From an uncultured Bacteroidales bacterium (GTDB lineage: Bacteria; Bacteroidota; Bacteroidia; Bacteroidales; UBA932): 64,000 nucleotides of DNA. Under the pieces are notes generated by a model. That model did not search any database, had not been told where the DNA came from, and saw only the letters and a list, made by a program, of their open reading frames with translations. Position numbers and translations under genes: made by a program. Shown one piece after another: positions 38,953-48,440 of this stretch. The first letter of the stretch is position 1. Each line of letters begins with the position of its first letter. The DNA lies in contig CALVDI010000001.1 of NCBI GenBank assembly GCA_944326225.1, forward strand, positions 1-64,000. The letters are read 5' to 3'.

Positions 38953-39789
38953 ATGAATTACACTGAACTTTACGACAATATCCGGCGCAAGGGCTCATAC
39001 CTCTGCGTGGGTCTTGACACCGACCCGGATAAAATTCCCGCCTGCGTCCGGGAGCGTCACGGAGACGCTTCCATGCTGGCTTTCAACAAAGCAATTATCG
39101 ACGCCACTGCTGAGTACGCAGTCGCCTACAAGCCGAATATCGCCTTCTACGAGGCCGAAGGTGTCGCCGGCTGGCAACAGCTTGCAGAGACCGTCCGCTA
39201 CATCAGGACGCAGCATCCCGACATCATGATCATCGCCGACGCCAAGCGCGGAGACATCGGCAACACCGCCGACCGCTATGTCAGGGCTTTTTTCGAGACC
39301 ATGGACTTTGACGCAGTGACTCTGGCCCCCTATATGGGAAGCGACTCCATCCGGCCCTTCCTCAAGCATTCCGGACGCTGGGGCATAGTCCTGGCCATGA
39401 CCTCCAACAAGTCGGCCGAGGAGTTCGAGACCCTGCCCCTGTCCGACGGAATGCCTCTGTATGAGCGCGTGATTCGTGATACCGTCAGAAATGTGGATAC
39501 CGAGTTCGGGGACTCCCGCGAGCGGCTGATGTTCGTCGTCGGAGCCACCAGACCTGAGAAACTGGCCGAGATACGCCGGTACTGTCCCGACCACTTCCTG
39601 CTGGTGCCCGGAGTAGGTGCCCAGGGCGGTTCGCTCGAAGAAGTGGCCCGCCACGGCCTCAACTCTCACTGCGGCCTGCTGGTCAACTCCTCCAGGGGCA
39701 TCATCTACGCCTCCTCAGGCGAGGACTTCGCCGAAGCCGCAGGAGCAGCAGCAGCGGATCTCGCCGCCCAAATGCGGGCCCTGCTGTAG
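38953..39789 (+). CDS. pyrF: Orotidine-5'-phosphate decarboxylase
   Basis: 278 residues, the longer PyrF type seen in Bacteroidota. Motifs: YLCVGLDTDPDKIP, VAYKPNIAFYEAEG, the catalytic DAKRGDIGNTADRYV, and FLLVPGVGAQGGSLEE with NSSRGIIYAS for phosphate binding. It makes UMP, the last step of pyrimidine synthesis. It is the last gene before the toxin-antitoxin pair. Confidence 0.96.
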   Translation: MNYTELYDNIRRKGSYLCVGLDTDPDKIPACVRERHGDASMLAFNKAIIDATAEYAVAYKPNIAFYEAEGVAGWQQLAETVRYIRTQHPDIMIIADAKRGDIGNTADRYVRAFFETMDFDAVTLAPYMGSDSIRPFLKHSGRWGIVLAMTSNKSAEEFETLPLSDGMPLYERVIRDTVRNVDTEFGDSRERLMFVVGATRPEKLAEIRRYCPDHFLLVPGVGAQGGSLEEVARHGLNSHCGLLVNSSRGIIYASSGEDFAEAAGAAAADLAAQMRALL

Positions 39790-39899
39790 ACAGGAGCAGG
39801 CACTCATCCCGGTCCCCGACGATATCCTTCGCCGTGAGACCGTTTTCATTTACACCTCTGTGGAAAATACCCAGACGCAGGTCATTGCAGGAAAACGGC

Positions 39900-40214
39900 T
39901 CACAGGATGGTGATGCTGACCCGCTTGCCCAGCCCCTGAAATATCTTGAAGAGAGTCGAGAGCTGCACGTCCGTCTTTCCGTTCTCGATACGGGAGATGT
40001 AAGACTTCTTCGTGCCTATCTTGGCCGCCAGCTGTTCCTGCGTCAGACCGGCCTTACGGCGTTCCTCCTTCAGCCGCTCCGCCAGGATAAATGCCTCCGC
40101 CTCCCGGTCAAAAGCCTCTCGCTCATCCATCCCGGGAACTCCAAAATCCTCTGAGATCATCTCTTCTATATCGGTGCATCCAAGTGCCTTCAATTCACTA
40201 TCTGTCATTTTCAT
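39900..40214 (-). CDS. HigA-type helix-turn-helix antitoxin
   Basis: About 104 residues from MKMTDSELKALGCTD (ATG 40212-40214). The HTH_3 domain is near 45-102: LKEERRKAGLTQEQLAAKIGTKKSYISRIENGK. Its start overlaps the toxin stop by 17 bp, the usual order of toxin first in HigBA-like modules. It probably neutralises the toxin and represses the shared promoter. Specific family name not certain. Confidence 0.87.
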   Translation of the reverse strand: MKMTDSELKALGCTDIEEMISEDFGVPGMDEREAFDREAEAFILAERLKEERRKAGLTQEQLAAKIGTKKSYISRIENGKTDVQLSTLFKIFQGLGKRVSITIL

Positions 40215-40569
40215 GTATTTTATCTTTCTTACTGTAGTACTCATTCATTATCCTCACGGCTCTTTCAATCTCTTTTCCAGGTGTCTTCTGTGTCTTTTTC
40301 TGAAAAGCACTCAACAATATCACTAGATATCCCTCATCAAGACAACAGAAAATCCTATAAATATTGCCACCTTCTTCTATGCGTATCTCATACAGTCCCT
40401 TGACTCCCGTAATAGATTTAAAGAATCTCACAGGTATGACTTCTTCAGTCATTATCAGAAGAAACACCTGATATACTTTACACAACACATCGCGGGATAA
40501 AGTCTTTTTAAAGTCTTTAAAATAATGCGAGTATGCAACAATTCTACGCCTGTACCCTTTCTTTTTCAC
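40198..40569 (-). CDS. RelE/HigB-type toxin (Gp49-like)
   Basis: About 123 residues if it starts at GTG 40567-40569; no ATG is available near the N terminus. YSHYFKDFKKTLSRDV ... GVKGLYEIRIEEGGNIYRIFCCLDEGYLVILLSAFQKKTQKTP fits the RelE/ParE superfamily Gp49 branch, with conserved YEIR, YRIF and the FxKKxxKTP tail. Such toxins cleave mRNA on ribosomes. Paired with the HTH antitoxin. A near-perfect promoter lies just upstream, so the mRNA would have a very short leader. Confidence 0.85.
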   Translation of the reverse strand: MKKKGYRRRIVAYSHYFKDFKKTLSRDVLCKVYQVFLLIMTEEVIPVRFFKSITGVKGLYEIRIEEGGNIYRIFCCLDEGYLVILLSAFQKKTQKTPGKEIERAVRIMNEYYSKKDKIHENDR

Positions 40570-40580
40570 AATTCTGTCCA

Positions 40581-40611
40581 CAAAGTTAATCAATCAGTTT
40601 ACAAAATCAAA
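40581..40611 (-). promoter_or_regulatory. Promoter of the toxin-antitoxin pair
   Basis: Minus strand: TTTG (40608-40611), exactly 19 bases, TAACTTTG (40581-40588). Exact Bacteroidota consensus. The GTG start proposed for the toxin is 11 bases downstream of the box. Confidence 0.8.
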
Positions 40612-40732
40612 CTTTTCGCAAAGCTACATACAGTATCATTCCGAAAAACGAAAATCAAAAAACGTGTGAGAAAATTTACGTTTTTATACTTCCGGCACGA
40701 GAGAAAGCGCACGGATTCGCAGAGAGGAAATG

Positions 40733-40759
40733 AAAAAGGGCGGCCGGAAGGGTCGCCCT
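40733..40759 (-). terminator. Rho-independent terminator of the minus-strand fimbrial operon
   Basis: Read on the minus strand: AGGGCG (40754-40759), an 11-base loop, CGCCCT (40737-40742), then a T-run (40733-40737). It lies about 60 bases after the stop of the last operon gene. Confidence 0.8.
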
Positions 40760-40818
40760 ATGGTTATGCGGTACGGGATGTGCCGGGCAGCCGGAGAAGG
40801 CCGCACGTAGCCGCCCTA

Positions 40819-43800
40819 TCAGTTGGTGTCTTTGACGCAGCGGACGTAGCCGACTTCATCTATGTTGTTCTGGAGCATGAAGACTCCGCTCTCATAAATC
40901 CACATAAAGCCATCCCTATCAGTGTTATACCCATTCTTTCCATCCATCGAGAACGAGGTCTGGCACATATAATATGCCAACCATCGACTGTTGGCACCAT
41001 CCCAATAACTCTGCGGCCTTAAATTGTCAAACGTCTTGGTATGTTGATCTGTCGTCCAAACGTAGTCATATGTTGGCTGTCCGAACCAATCTTCTCCTGT
41101 CTGCACTCGTTCATAATATCCAGTATAATAAGTCGCATCTACAGAATATACAGGCCACTGGTCTGCTGTAAGACGGGTAGCCATTATAAGCAGCTCGCGC
41201 TGATTGGGAATCCTGTATCCTGTCGGACAGGGATTGATATTCTGATAACTTTGCCAATAACTTTCATTTATCCAGTCGTAACCAGCATCATCCTCTGTAG
41301 AGGCCGTACCTCCTCCCCACCACGGCTCATCAGGTACTCCTCCATTGATAGGAACTACAACCTTTTTATACGGTGGTTCAAAGCCGTAAATATCCTTGTT
41401 CACCGTAAACTTATTATAGGGACGGTTGTTGGCGCTTTTCTCGTTACCCTTCGGGAGAGGCTGGCCGTTGTCATAGGCGGTACGCAGGGACTTGGGATTC
41501 ATGCGGGACAGGTCCAGGGTATAGGTACCGTCTCCATTGTCCGTCACCTGCACCAGGTCTTCAGGCTCCTGGTCAGGATGATCAAGAGAAATACCCAGAT
41601 TGCGGACACATCTATACGCATAGTATTGACCGTTTATACCAGAGGATGAGCCGTAGTTTCCACGGGAGGCTCCTTCCTCTGCCCACAGGACATTGGGATT
41701 GTTGTTCTGCTCGGGATCCGGACTGCTGGAGGTATAGTGCCAATAAACCTTGCCTGTCGGAGGCATGTCGCCGTTAGCCGGGTCGTATGGATATAGGCGG
41801 GAAGCCTCGTCGAGGGCCCACTCTCCGAGGAAGATGTCGGTGAGCTGGTCTATGGCGGCCAGATACCAGCGGACCTCTTCCGCATCCACTATACGGTTAC
41901 CATTCAGGTCACGGTTACGGAGCAGGCAGGCATAGGCTGCGTTGTTGTATCCGGGATTAAGGCCGTAACGTTCAGATGTTTTTATGACATCCTCCCATTC
42001 CTTGCCTACCATCCAGCTGATGCTGTTGGCACGACCGTTACTGTTGTAATCGGGTTTGCCTGCCGCGGCACTGACATTACCGACAGGCAGACGGCCATTG
42101 TATCCATTATCCTCACCTTCCATCACGGACTCCAGTCCCCAGGCAGTCTGCAGCTGCGTGTTGGATGCGTCAAAAACAGTACGGATGGATTTCTGGACAA
42201 ACGAATAAAGGGAAGTCACCAGAGAAGTGTTGCCGTCAGGGCTGTAGTACTCTCCGCCGGTCAGGTCTTCGTCGGGCACTATGATGTGCAGCATACGGTC
42301 CTCGCGGTCCACACACTGATGCCACAACTGCGGCTGGGGATTTTGCTGCAGTGGATCATTGATCGGGTCATAGTAATAAAGATTCTCGTCTATGAAAGCA
42401 GTGATGCATATATGACCGTCCTTAGTTCCGTCTGCCACCAGATTCCTCATGTCCTCGTCCTGAGCTTTGACCAGCTTGAGGTACTCTATCAGCTGGTCTA
42501 TGTCCACCAACTGCGGAACATCATTCAGTTCCACTGACTCAGGCACCCAGTTTGGGTCATACTGATTCTCTTTCTCTCCGGGGAATTTCACATAATGGAG
42601 ATGAGGGACATCGTATTTCTTGTTAATAGCAAACTTTATCCATCTGAAATCCTCCACTCCGTCATATGTCCTCCCGTCATCCACATCATGCACTCCGGTA
42701 CTGAATGGAGTCTTCACACTCCATGTCATGTCCTCTGTCACATCCGAAGGATGTATCTCCAGCAGACAGCGGTCATAGTGAGAGTCAAGATAGAATATCT
42801 TATTGCTGCTGTAGACCACGTCTCCCTCATAACCCGGCCTGCGCTCCTCATTATTGTCGCTGGTAACCTCGACGATAAGGTCGTCCGCTCCCGTCACAGT
42901 GATGTTGTAGGTATACTTACCGTTACGCTTCGTGTCATAGTCATTGGGATTGGGATTGTCTGAGCAATACCCCAGATGAACGATATACCTGGCATCCGTG
43001 TTGACCACAGTCCCGTCGGCCATAGTATAGGACAGATAGCCGGTAAGAAGCAGGTAGGTGGAATTGGGGTCCGCATATGTGAACTCACCGTTGGCATAGT
43101 CCTGACCTGGCTTGCGATTCTCCTCCGGTTTCTGATCGCTTTCCTCCCTCAAGGCATAACCTGCAGGACCCGTCTCGGTTATCTCCCGGCGGAAACGCTT
43201 GCGGTTCTCAGGCATGTAGAATATGAAACTGCCTCCGGTATAATACGGAGTGTTATCCACCTCCGTGTCAGTCATCTGCTCGAAAGGCCTCTCCTGGCTG
43301 TCAAAGTACTCTGCATCCTGGCCGGAGTAATCCCAATGGCTGCCGGTGTTATCCTGCCACGGCCCTTCTTCGGTCTTGTCGTTAGCCTCGTCATAAGGCA
43401 GCAAATAGGTCTGGGCCGGCACCCTCATCACCCTCCAGGTCTTGGGCTCAAATGAAAAATTGCTCCACGTGGCGTCACCTGGACGGGAAGTCACATTGAC
43501 CACCACTTTCGCATCCACCCTGGTCAACTGTATGGAGCAGCCCAATTCTGTATCACCTCCTTCAGATCCAGCAATATCTATGGATGTGTTTCCACTGCCA
43601 TCCACGGCATAACCTGTCATCATAAAAAGAGCGTTACGCTCTACGGAATGGTTGGGCATGTACATGACAAATGACTCCAGCTCATCGAGGGTGGTTATCT
43701 TATCCATATCATCCTCGGTCACCTCGAAGGCCGTTCCGGTACCGGGAGCCGTGAGATTGGCAATGCCCACTATGGTAGCACCCTGAACTGAAGGAACGGA

Positions 43801-44169
43801 AAATCTGACGGATCCGGTAGTAAGATTGCCCGTACCGTCCCAAGGGTGATAGTTCTCTATACCGGATTCTCCTTGCTGTGTTCTGGAGAAGAAAGCCAGG
43901 CGGGTATCGTCATCGGCATCTACCGTCGTCCATACACGGTTGCCGCCGGCATCAAAGACAAAGATATAGATATTGTCCACCGCGTTCTCATACTCCGGCT
44001 CCTGCTCAGCTCTTGTCAGAGGAATCTCCCTGGCCACTTCATAGCTTAAGACCACATTGACGGGCACACCTTCCTTGAAAGGGGCCGCGAGCCGCTCGTC
44101 AAAAGTACATCCGCCGAGGAAGACCATGCCGGCGGCAAGCATTGCTGTATATCGGATAATCTTTCGCAT
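40819..44169 (-). CDS. Large fimbrial lipoprotein, tip-adhesin candidate
   Basis: 1116 residues. The signal MRKIIRYTAMLAAGMVFLGGC gives lipobox cysteine 21; LTRAEQ at residues 51-56 offers a trypsin-like maturation site (Arg53). The N-terminal half (about 35-480) resembles DUF4906/fimbrillin-like beta-sandwich domains. The end (from about 985: NPCPTGYRIPNQRELLIMATRL ... VGYVRCVKDTN) resembles the FISUMP/DUF1566 lectin-like fold. Last and largest gene of the minus operon, 12 bp after the preceding gene, which suits a tip protein. Family names are from memory; ligand unknown. Confidence 0.75.
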   Translation of the reverse strand: MRKIIRYTAMLAAGMVFLGGCTFDERLAAPFKEGVPVNVVLSYEVAREIPLTRAEQEPEYENAVDNIYIFVFDAGGNRVWTTVDADDDTRLAFFSRTQQGESGIENYHPWDGTGNLTTGSVRFSVPSVQGATIVGIANLTAPGTGTAFEVTEDDMDKITTLDELESFVMYMPNHSVERNALFMMTGYAVDGSGNTSIDIAGSEGGDTELGCSIQLTRVDAKVVVNVTSRPGDATWSNFSFEPKTWRVMRVPAQTYLLPYDEANDKTEEGPWQDNTGSHWDYSGQDAEYFDSQERPFEQMTDTEVDNTPYYTGGSFIFYMPENRKRFRREITETGPAGYALREESDQKPEENRKPGQDYANGEFTYADPNSTYLLLTGYLSYTMADGTVVNTDARYIVHLGYCSDNPNPNDYDTKRNGKYTYNITVTGADDLIVEVTSDNNEERRPGYEGDVVYSSNKIFYLDSHYDRCLLEIHPSDVTEDMTWSVKTPFSTGVHDVDDGRTYDGVEDFRWIKFAINKKYDVPHLHYVKFPGEKENQYDPNWVPESVELNDVPQLVDIDQLIEYLKLVKAQDEDMRNLVADGTKDGHICITAFIDENLYYYDPINDPLQQNPQPQLWHQCVDREDRMLHIIVPDEDLTGGEYYSPDGNTSLVTSLYSFVQKSIRTVFDASNTQLQTAWGLESVMEGEDNGYNGRLPVGNVSAAAGKPDYNSNGRANSISWMVGKEWEDVIKTSERYGLNPGYNNAAYACLLRNRDLNGNRIVDAEEVRWYLAAIDQLTDIFLGEWALDEASRLYPYDPANGDMPPTGKVYWHYTSSSPDPEQNNNPNVLWAEEGASRGNYGSSSGINGQYYAYRCVRNLGISLDHPDQEPEDLVQVTDNGDGTYTLDLSRMNPKSLRTAYDNGQPLPKGNEKSANNRPYNKFTVNKDIYGFEPPYKKVVVPINGGVPDEPWWGGGTASTEDDAGYDWINESYWQSYQNINPCPTGYRIPNQRELLIMATRLTADQWPVYSVDATYYTGYYERVQTGEDWFGQPTYDYVWTTDQHTKTFDNLRPQSYWDGANSRWLAYYMCQTSFSMDGKNGYNTDRDGFMWIYESGVFMLQNNIDEVGYVRCVKDTN

Positions 44170-44181
44170 AACTTTCGTCTT

Positions 44182-45207
44182 CTAATTAAATGATGGAACA
44201 TCAACCTCATATGAATCCCAAGGCTGGACGGTGAAATCCAGTACAATACCGACAGTAGTAGTAATCTGTGCCAGAAGATTGATCTGCGTGTTGCGCACGA
44301 AGAATGCGGTATTGGGAGCAAAGAGCATCTGACCATAGTCAACGCCCTCTGTTTCAATCCCGATGGTAAACGGGCTGTCACCACCGGAGAAGCTTGGATG
44401 TGTTGGATAGAAATACAGTGACAGCGTATCGGTACGGCCGCCAGGCTGAATCTCTTCAATATTGGGATAGAGGTACTCCTTTCCGTCATAGAGAGTCGCA
44501 TCCGGGACATCCAGGGTTGTCTCGCGGAACATATAGTAACGGTCAGCGAAGAATTCCCCGAAAGACACTTTCTTTAAAGAAATAGAAGATTTTGTCGTGT
44601 TCTCGACTACCAGGGCCAGTTTGACCACCGAGCGGAAGAGTTCGATCTCAATATTCTGGTCTCCGGTGATATTCTCAGTGGTGTATCCTGACATAGGCAG
44701 ACCGTTATCCACTATATTACGTCCGGTACAGGGAAAATACTGACGGCTCTCATCTTTGAACAGGAGCTTGCGGCGGCCGGCGTTCTCCGGGCCTTCGATA
44801 AGGTTGACCAGGATAGTCTGGTCATCGTATGTCATGCCTATACTTTCCTCATTGGCTATGGCATAGAATGACATCTGGCCGAGAGGAAGATTGGAGATAG
44901 TGGTCTGATAGCTGGAAGCATTTTCGAGTCCTTCCACTTTCTGATTGTACAGGATCTTCCTGTCCTCCTGGTCCGGCGTACCGGAGATCACTATGAGTCT
45001 GAGAGTCTTGATCCCCTCATACTGGGAAGCATCAACATAAGCCTTGGTCCACGGACCGTCCTCGACATCCAGAGAGCCTGGAAGCCCTATGCTCAGGCTT
45101 ACGGATCCGGTCTGGACTTCGGAGACCTGCTTCTGACACGAGGTGAGCAGGACTGCCGACAGACAGACCAGAATGCCAGATATCATATATACTGCTGTCT
45201 TTCTCAT
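44182..45207 (-). CDS. Fimbrillin-family minor subunit lipoprotein
   Basis: 341 residues. Lipobox LTSC with cysteine 24, then WTKAYVD at 53-59, a probable Arg/Lys-protease maturation site (Lys55). The body is two beta-sandwich regions, ending in GIVLDFTVQPWDSYEVDVPSFN-type alternating strands that could serve as donor strand in type V pili. It lies 3 bp after the next gene upstream, so it is in the same operon. Confidence 0.72.
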   Translation of the reverse strand: MRKTAVYMISGILVCLSAVLLTSCQKQVSEVQTGSVSLSIGLPGSLDVEDGPWTKAYVDASQYEGIKTLRLIVISGTPDQEDRKILYNQKVEGLENASSYQTTISNLPLGQMSFYAIANEESIGMTYDDQTILVNLIEGPENAGRRKLLFKDESRQYFPCTGRNIVDNGLPMSGYTTENITGDQNIEIELFRSVVKLALVVENTTKSSISLKKVSFGEFFADRYYMFRETTLDVPDATLYDGKEYLYPNIEEIQPGGRTDTLSLYFYPTHPSFSGGDSPFTIGIETEGVDYGQMLFAPNTAFFVRNTQINLLAQITTTVGIVLDFTVQPWDSYEVDVPSFN

Positions 45208-45210
45208 ATA

Positions 45211-46221
45211 CTAGAATATTACTGTATAATCTCTTTCGTCCCACTGTACCATCTCTACAGATAGGGTGACATCCGCCATGGCGAACTTGATGGTATAGCG
45301 GTAGTGGTGGCCAGGCTGCCAGACGGGTTCTGAAGGCAAGAATACGGTTTTGGTTTCCTCCGGCCCGTCGCCCACTGTATATGTCACGGTTACCTTCATC
45401 TCATTGAGACCGCTGCCGGATGCCGCCGGAGTCTGCGGGATGAGCAGCAGGTCCGGCAGGAGCGTCACCTGTTCCTGTGACGGAAGAGGGAATGTTATCC
45501 CGCTCAGATCCGCATCAAAGTCTCCGTATGGCTGATCAATTTCCTGGACTACACCGTCCTCGGTAGTCTTAGTGATGGGCTGCCACGCATCTTCCACGGC
45601 GTCATTGTAGCTGCCGTAAACATACATGCCTCCGAATGTAAGGGAAGACACCGTGACATTGTCATCCCCGGCCTCCGCGCAGACACTTACCCTGGAGAGC
45701 AGATGATTGAAGTCCAGGGCTACCGGACTGACATCCGGAGCGGATGAGTCGTAGGTACGGTCAGCCTTGGCCAGCATGAGGTCAGTGCCAGCCTCTGTAC
45801 CGTCGAAATATGAGATATACACTCCGTCCTTCTCTATCTGCGCATCGTTCTTTGGTATGTGCAGGTCCACTCCTATCCCTTGTCCGAGAGTCCGGGGACA
45901 AGGATAGAGGGCTTCGAAATACCATAACCCGTCAGTCCACATACGGACATTGTCATAGGCCCATCCGGTGCCGTTGCGGTAGACTTCGATACCGTTCATC
46001 TCCACTTCCGAAAGCGTGGCGGCGTCATCGCTGCGGTAGGCCCAGACTGCGAACCGGTCTATCTGGCCGTCAGTATCGACCGGAGCCTTGGTGACAACGG
46101 ACGACCTGAAAGTGATACTGGCATCCCGCCGCTCCGTCGTCTCGACCTTGGAGCAGGAGGACAGTGCCGTCAGCAGGGCCGCCGCCGACAGCAATACCGG
46201 TATGTGTGAATATGCTCTCAT
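45211..46221 (-). CDS. Fimbrillin family protein
   Basis: 336 residues. Lipobox LSSC (cysteine 23) and VVTKAPVD (cleavage expected after Lys45). DASITFRSSVV, RFAVWAYRSDDAAT and the aromatic MWTDGLWYFEALYPCP pattern match the fimbrillin (Mfa_like_1) family, as does VALDFNHLLSRVSVCAEAG. The C-terminal strand VTLSVEMVQWDERDYTVIF fits donor-strand assembly. It is separated from the preceding fimbrillin gene by a 102-bp region rich in hairpins. Confidence 0.82.
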   Translation of the reverse strand: MRAYSHIPVLLSAAALLTALSSCSKVETTERRDASITFRSSVVTKAPVDTDGQIDRFAVWAYRSDDAATLSEVEMNGIEVYRNGTGWAYDNVRMWTDGLWYFEALYPCPRTLGQGIGVDLHIPKNDAQIEKDGVYISYFDGTEAGTDLMLAKADRTYDSSAPDVSPVALDFNHLLSRVSVCAEAGDDNVTVSSLTFGGMYVYGSYNDAVEDAWQPITKTTEDGVVQEIDQPYGDFDADLSGITFPLPSQEQVTLLPDLLLIPQTPAASGSGLNEMKVTVTYTVGDGPEETKTVFLPSEPVWQPGHHYRYTIKFAMADVTLSVEMVQWDERDYTVIF

Positions 46222-46323
46222 CTTCTGATGTTTTAAGTTGCCCCGGTATCCGCCGGGAATGAGTCCGCCCTATCTGGCGATTGGGACCGGGAAGGGACAT
46301 TCAACCCCGCCCGGCCGGTAAAA
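46222..46323 (-). other. Hairpin-rich intercistronic region in the minus fimbrial operon
   Basis: This is the second-longest gap inside an otherwise tight operon, right after the likely major-subunit gene. On the minus strand it holds GCCGGGCGGGG, CCCGGTCCC and a perfect CCCGG-CGGATA-CCGGG stem (46242-46257). None has a U-run. Such structures can protect the upstream message or reduce read-through, letting the major subunit be made in excess. Inference only. Confidence 0.5.
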
Positions 46324-47331
46324 TTAGATTTCGGTTCCTACAGGAACGTCAAGAGTCACATCTTCATCTGCCCACTCCTCAACACCTACTACGTCGAATA
46401 CGATAGGAGTCAGGTCAAGGTTCTCTGCAGCAATGGTTGCCTTGTATGTGTAGATATATCCGGGATTCCAGACATTGCCTTCTGTTCCTTCAATATCAAC
46501 GGAGAATTCACGGACACGGGTCTCATCGTTGTTAATGGAACCGTCCTCGTTGAGCTGAGCATAGGTTACATTGAAAGTAACAGTATAGCCGACAATGCTC
46601 TGAGGCACCATTACACGATTGACTGTCACTGTCTGATTGTCCTCATTGAGCACTACTTCAGGATAGTCAAAATCTGTCGGAGTTCCCCAATCAGACCAAC
46701 AATCTAAGGGATACTGCCCCTCTGCAATCTCCCTGCCAGTAAATTTTCCTTGGAGATTGGCGTTAACTGTAATATCAGAGACTGTCAGATTCATACCATT
46801 GAGATCAGCTGCCTTGGTGAACTGGAAGTTAACCTGTGAGAGGATATGACGGAAAGTAAAGGGCACATCTTCAGGGACATCGGTGCCATTCCAGGACAGA
46901 CCCTCAGAAGCACCTGCTGAAGCATATATCAGATCAGCGTTAATATGGTCCAAGTTCTGAAATGTAAATGAAAGATGATGAGTTGCTGGGTCAAACACCC
47001 TATCAGTAACATTAACCTCGTCATTGTTGTTGGAATAAGCTGCATACCAGTATTTCTCGTTCTCATTCCAGTAACGGGTAGGAGTATAGACCCACTCTGT
47101 TCCGCTCTTGGTTACTTTCTGGTTATTAAAAAGTGCCCAGTTGCCTTCGTAACCTCCGTACACATAAAAGGCCTCAAGACCGTCAAGTCCGTCTATAGAC
47201 TTTACGGAACTTGTCACAAAGTTGGAGAAACTGATGGCCCTGCTGTCAGAAACCTCAGTAACTTCAGTTTTGGCGCAGCCCGAAAGGACAAGTGCGCCGG
47301 CTGCCAGAGCAGCCACAATTGCTTTTTTCAT
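46324..47331 (-). CDS. Fimbrillin family protein, candidate major subunit
   Basis: 335 residues. Lipobox LSGC (cysteine 19) and SSVKSIDG (expected cleavage after Lys44). AISFSNFV, LEAFYVYGGYEGNW, VYTPTRYWNENEKYWYAAYSN and PFTFRHILSQVNFQFTK fit the Mfa_like_1 fimbrillin pattern. The C terminus DLTPIVFDVVGVEEWADEDVTLDVP could be a donor strand. It has an AT-rich 83-bp leader (47332-47414) and is followed by strong hairpins, both suggesting high expression. Confidence 0.82.
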   Translation of the reverse strand: MKKAIVAALAAGALVLSGCAKTEVTEVSDSRAISFSNFVTSSVKSIDGLDGLEAFYVYGGYEGNWALFNNQKVTKSGTEWVYTPTRYWNENEKYWYAAYSNNNDEVNVTDRVFDPATHHLSFTFQNLDHINADLIYASAGASEGLSWNGTDVPEDVPFTFRHILSQVNFQFTKAADLNGMNLTVSDITVNANLQGKFTGREIAEGQYPLDCWSDWGTPTDFDYPEVVLNEDNQTVTVNRVMVPQSIVGYTVTFNVTYAQLNEDGSINNDETRVREFSVDIEGTEGNVWNPGYIYTYKATIAAENLDLTPIVFDVVGVEEWADEDVTLDVPVGTEI

Positions 47332-47414
47332 AAAACGTTTGAATTTAAAGGTTTGTAAATAATTTAATTATTTTGATTGTTACCATTATTATCACATTAT
47401 GTCCGGCATCACAT

Positions 47415-48440
47415 CTACAATTGGATTTCAATATCCTCGAAAGGGCCCCAGTCATCCACTTCGACATCGAAACCGCCTCCGCCTCCAAACTCTTTCTCAT
47501 CGACTGTAAGTCCTGACACTATCACGACCCCTCCTCTAGGCTGATCCTGCATCTGCGCAGTAATATCAAACTCGAACACTTTTATACTTCCGTCAGGAAG
47601 CATCACTTCCAGATTGAGCCCGAATGCTCCGGTTTCCGACTCCGGTCTGCCACCCTCATAGTACCGGTCAGGGAAGTCCGGAACACCGAACGTACTCACT
47701 ACGGCACTCACAACGCCCAGATCAAGGTTTATGGATGCATTCTCGAAAAGAACTGTCGCTTTCTCAGAACCGGTGCGACCGTCCTGCAGATATACCGACT
47801 GGGCCATACCCGCCAATGCGCCACGTGCCAGACGGACGTGCTCTATACCGCGCTCGAACTCATATACGATCAGATAACTGTACACCAGCGGTCTCATAGT
47901 AACATGCAAGTCCACAGATGTTGCATCCAACATTCCGGGAGCCACATAATCCTCCACCCATGAGCCATACAGCATGTCTGGCGAGCTTACCGTACTTTCG
48001 TCTCCATGACGGTCAGCATAAGTAGAGCGGGTACGTGTACGTGTAGAAGCCGAGGCCTCGGCATATGAATTAAGCCCACTGAACACGATATATTCAGTAT
48101 CGTCATTGTAAAACAAGATCGACTGCTTACCTTGCGCCAGCGGCAGTATACCGCCTTCGCTTCCAAGATGTCTCTCTACAAACGAATCGTTTTCCTTATA
48201 TACAAGAGCCGCCATACCGGATCCGGGCACCGGTCTCAGACTGTCATAGACAAAACCCGCCGGGCTGTCCCAGTTCTGTTTCCACGCCCTTCCATAGTCT
48301 CTTTCCCATTCCTGTTCCCATTCAGAGACTATATTGGTCTTCCAGTGGTCATGATCATAGCACAGTTCCTTGCGGCAGCCTGTGAGGACTGCGGCAGCCA
48401 TTGACACCGTCAGGACCGTCCTTATCATCTTGCCATTCAT
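47415..48440 (-). CDS. DUF5119-like fimbrial lipoprotein, anchor candidate
   Basis: 341 residues. Lipobox LTGC with cysteine 22, then RKELCYDHDHW, the usual opening of DUF5119 proteins in fimbrial clusters. It lacks the T-[KR]-A processing site seen in the fimbrillins, so it may stay lipid-anchored like FimB/Mfa2. The end is Gly-rich (FGGGGGFDVEVDDWGPF). The start overlaps the previous stop by 4 bp (ATGA) and has a full AGGAGG six bases upstream, unusual in this phylum. MIRTVLTV (48428) is an alternative start. Confidence 0.72.
   Translation of the reverse strand: MNGKMIRTVLTVSMAAAVLTGCRKELCYDHDHWKTNIVSEWEQEWERDYGRAWKQNWDSPAGFVYDSLRPVPGSGMAALVYKENDSFVERHLGSEGGILPLAQGKQSILFYNDDTEYIVFSGLNSYAEASASTRTRTRSTYADRHGDESTVSSPDMLYGSWVEDYVAPGMLDATSVDLHVTMRPLVYSYLIVYEFERGIEHVRLARGALAGMAQSVYLQDGRTGSEKATVLFENASINLDLGVVSAVVSTFGVPDFPDRYYEGGRPESETGAFGLNLEVMLPDGSIKVFEFDITAQMQDQPRGGVVIVSGLTVDEKEFGGGGGFDVEVDDWGPFEDIEIQL

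Noticed and set aside
40658..40685. AAAAACGT/ACGTTTTT inverted repeat considered as a second invertible element or att site
   Set aside because: Arms of only 8 bp with a 12-bp spacer and no promoter inside; more likely a simple hairpin upstream of the toxin gene.
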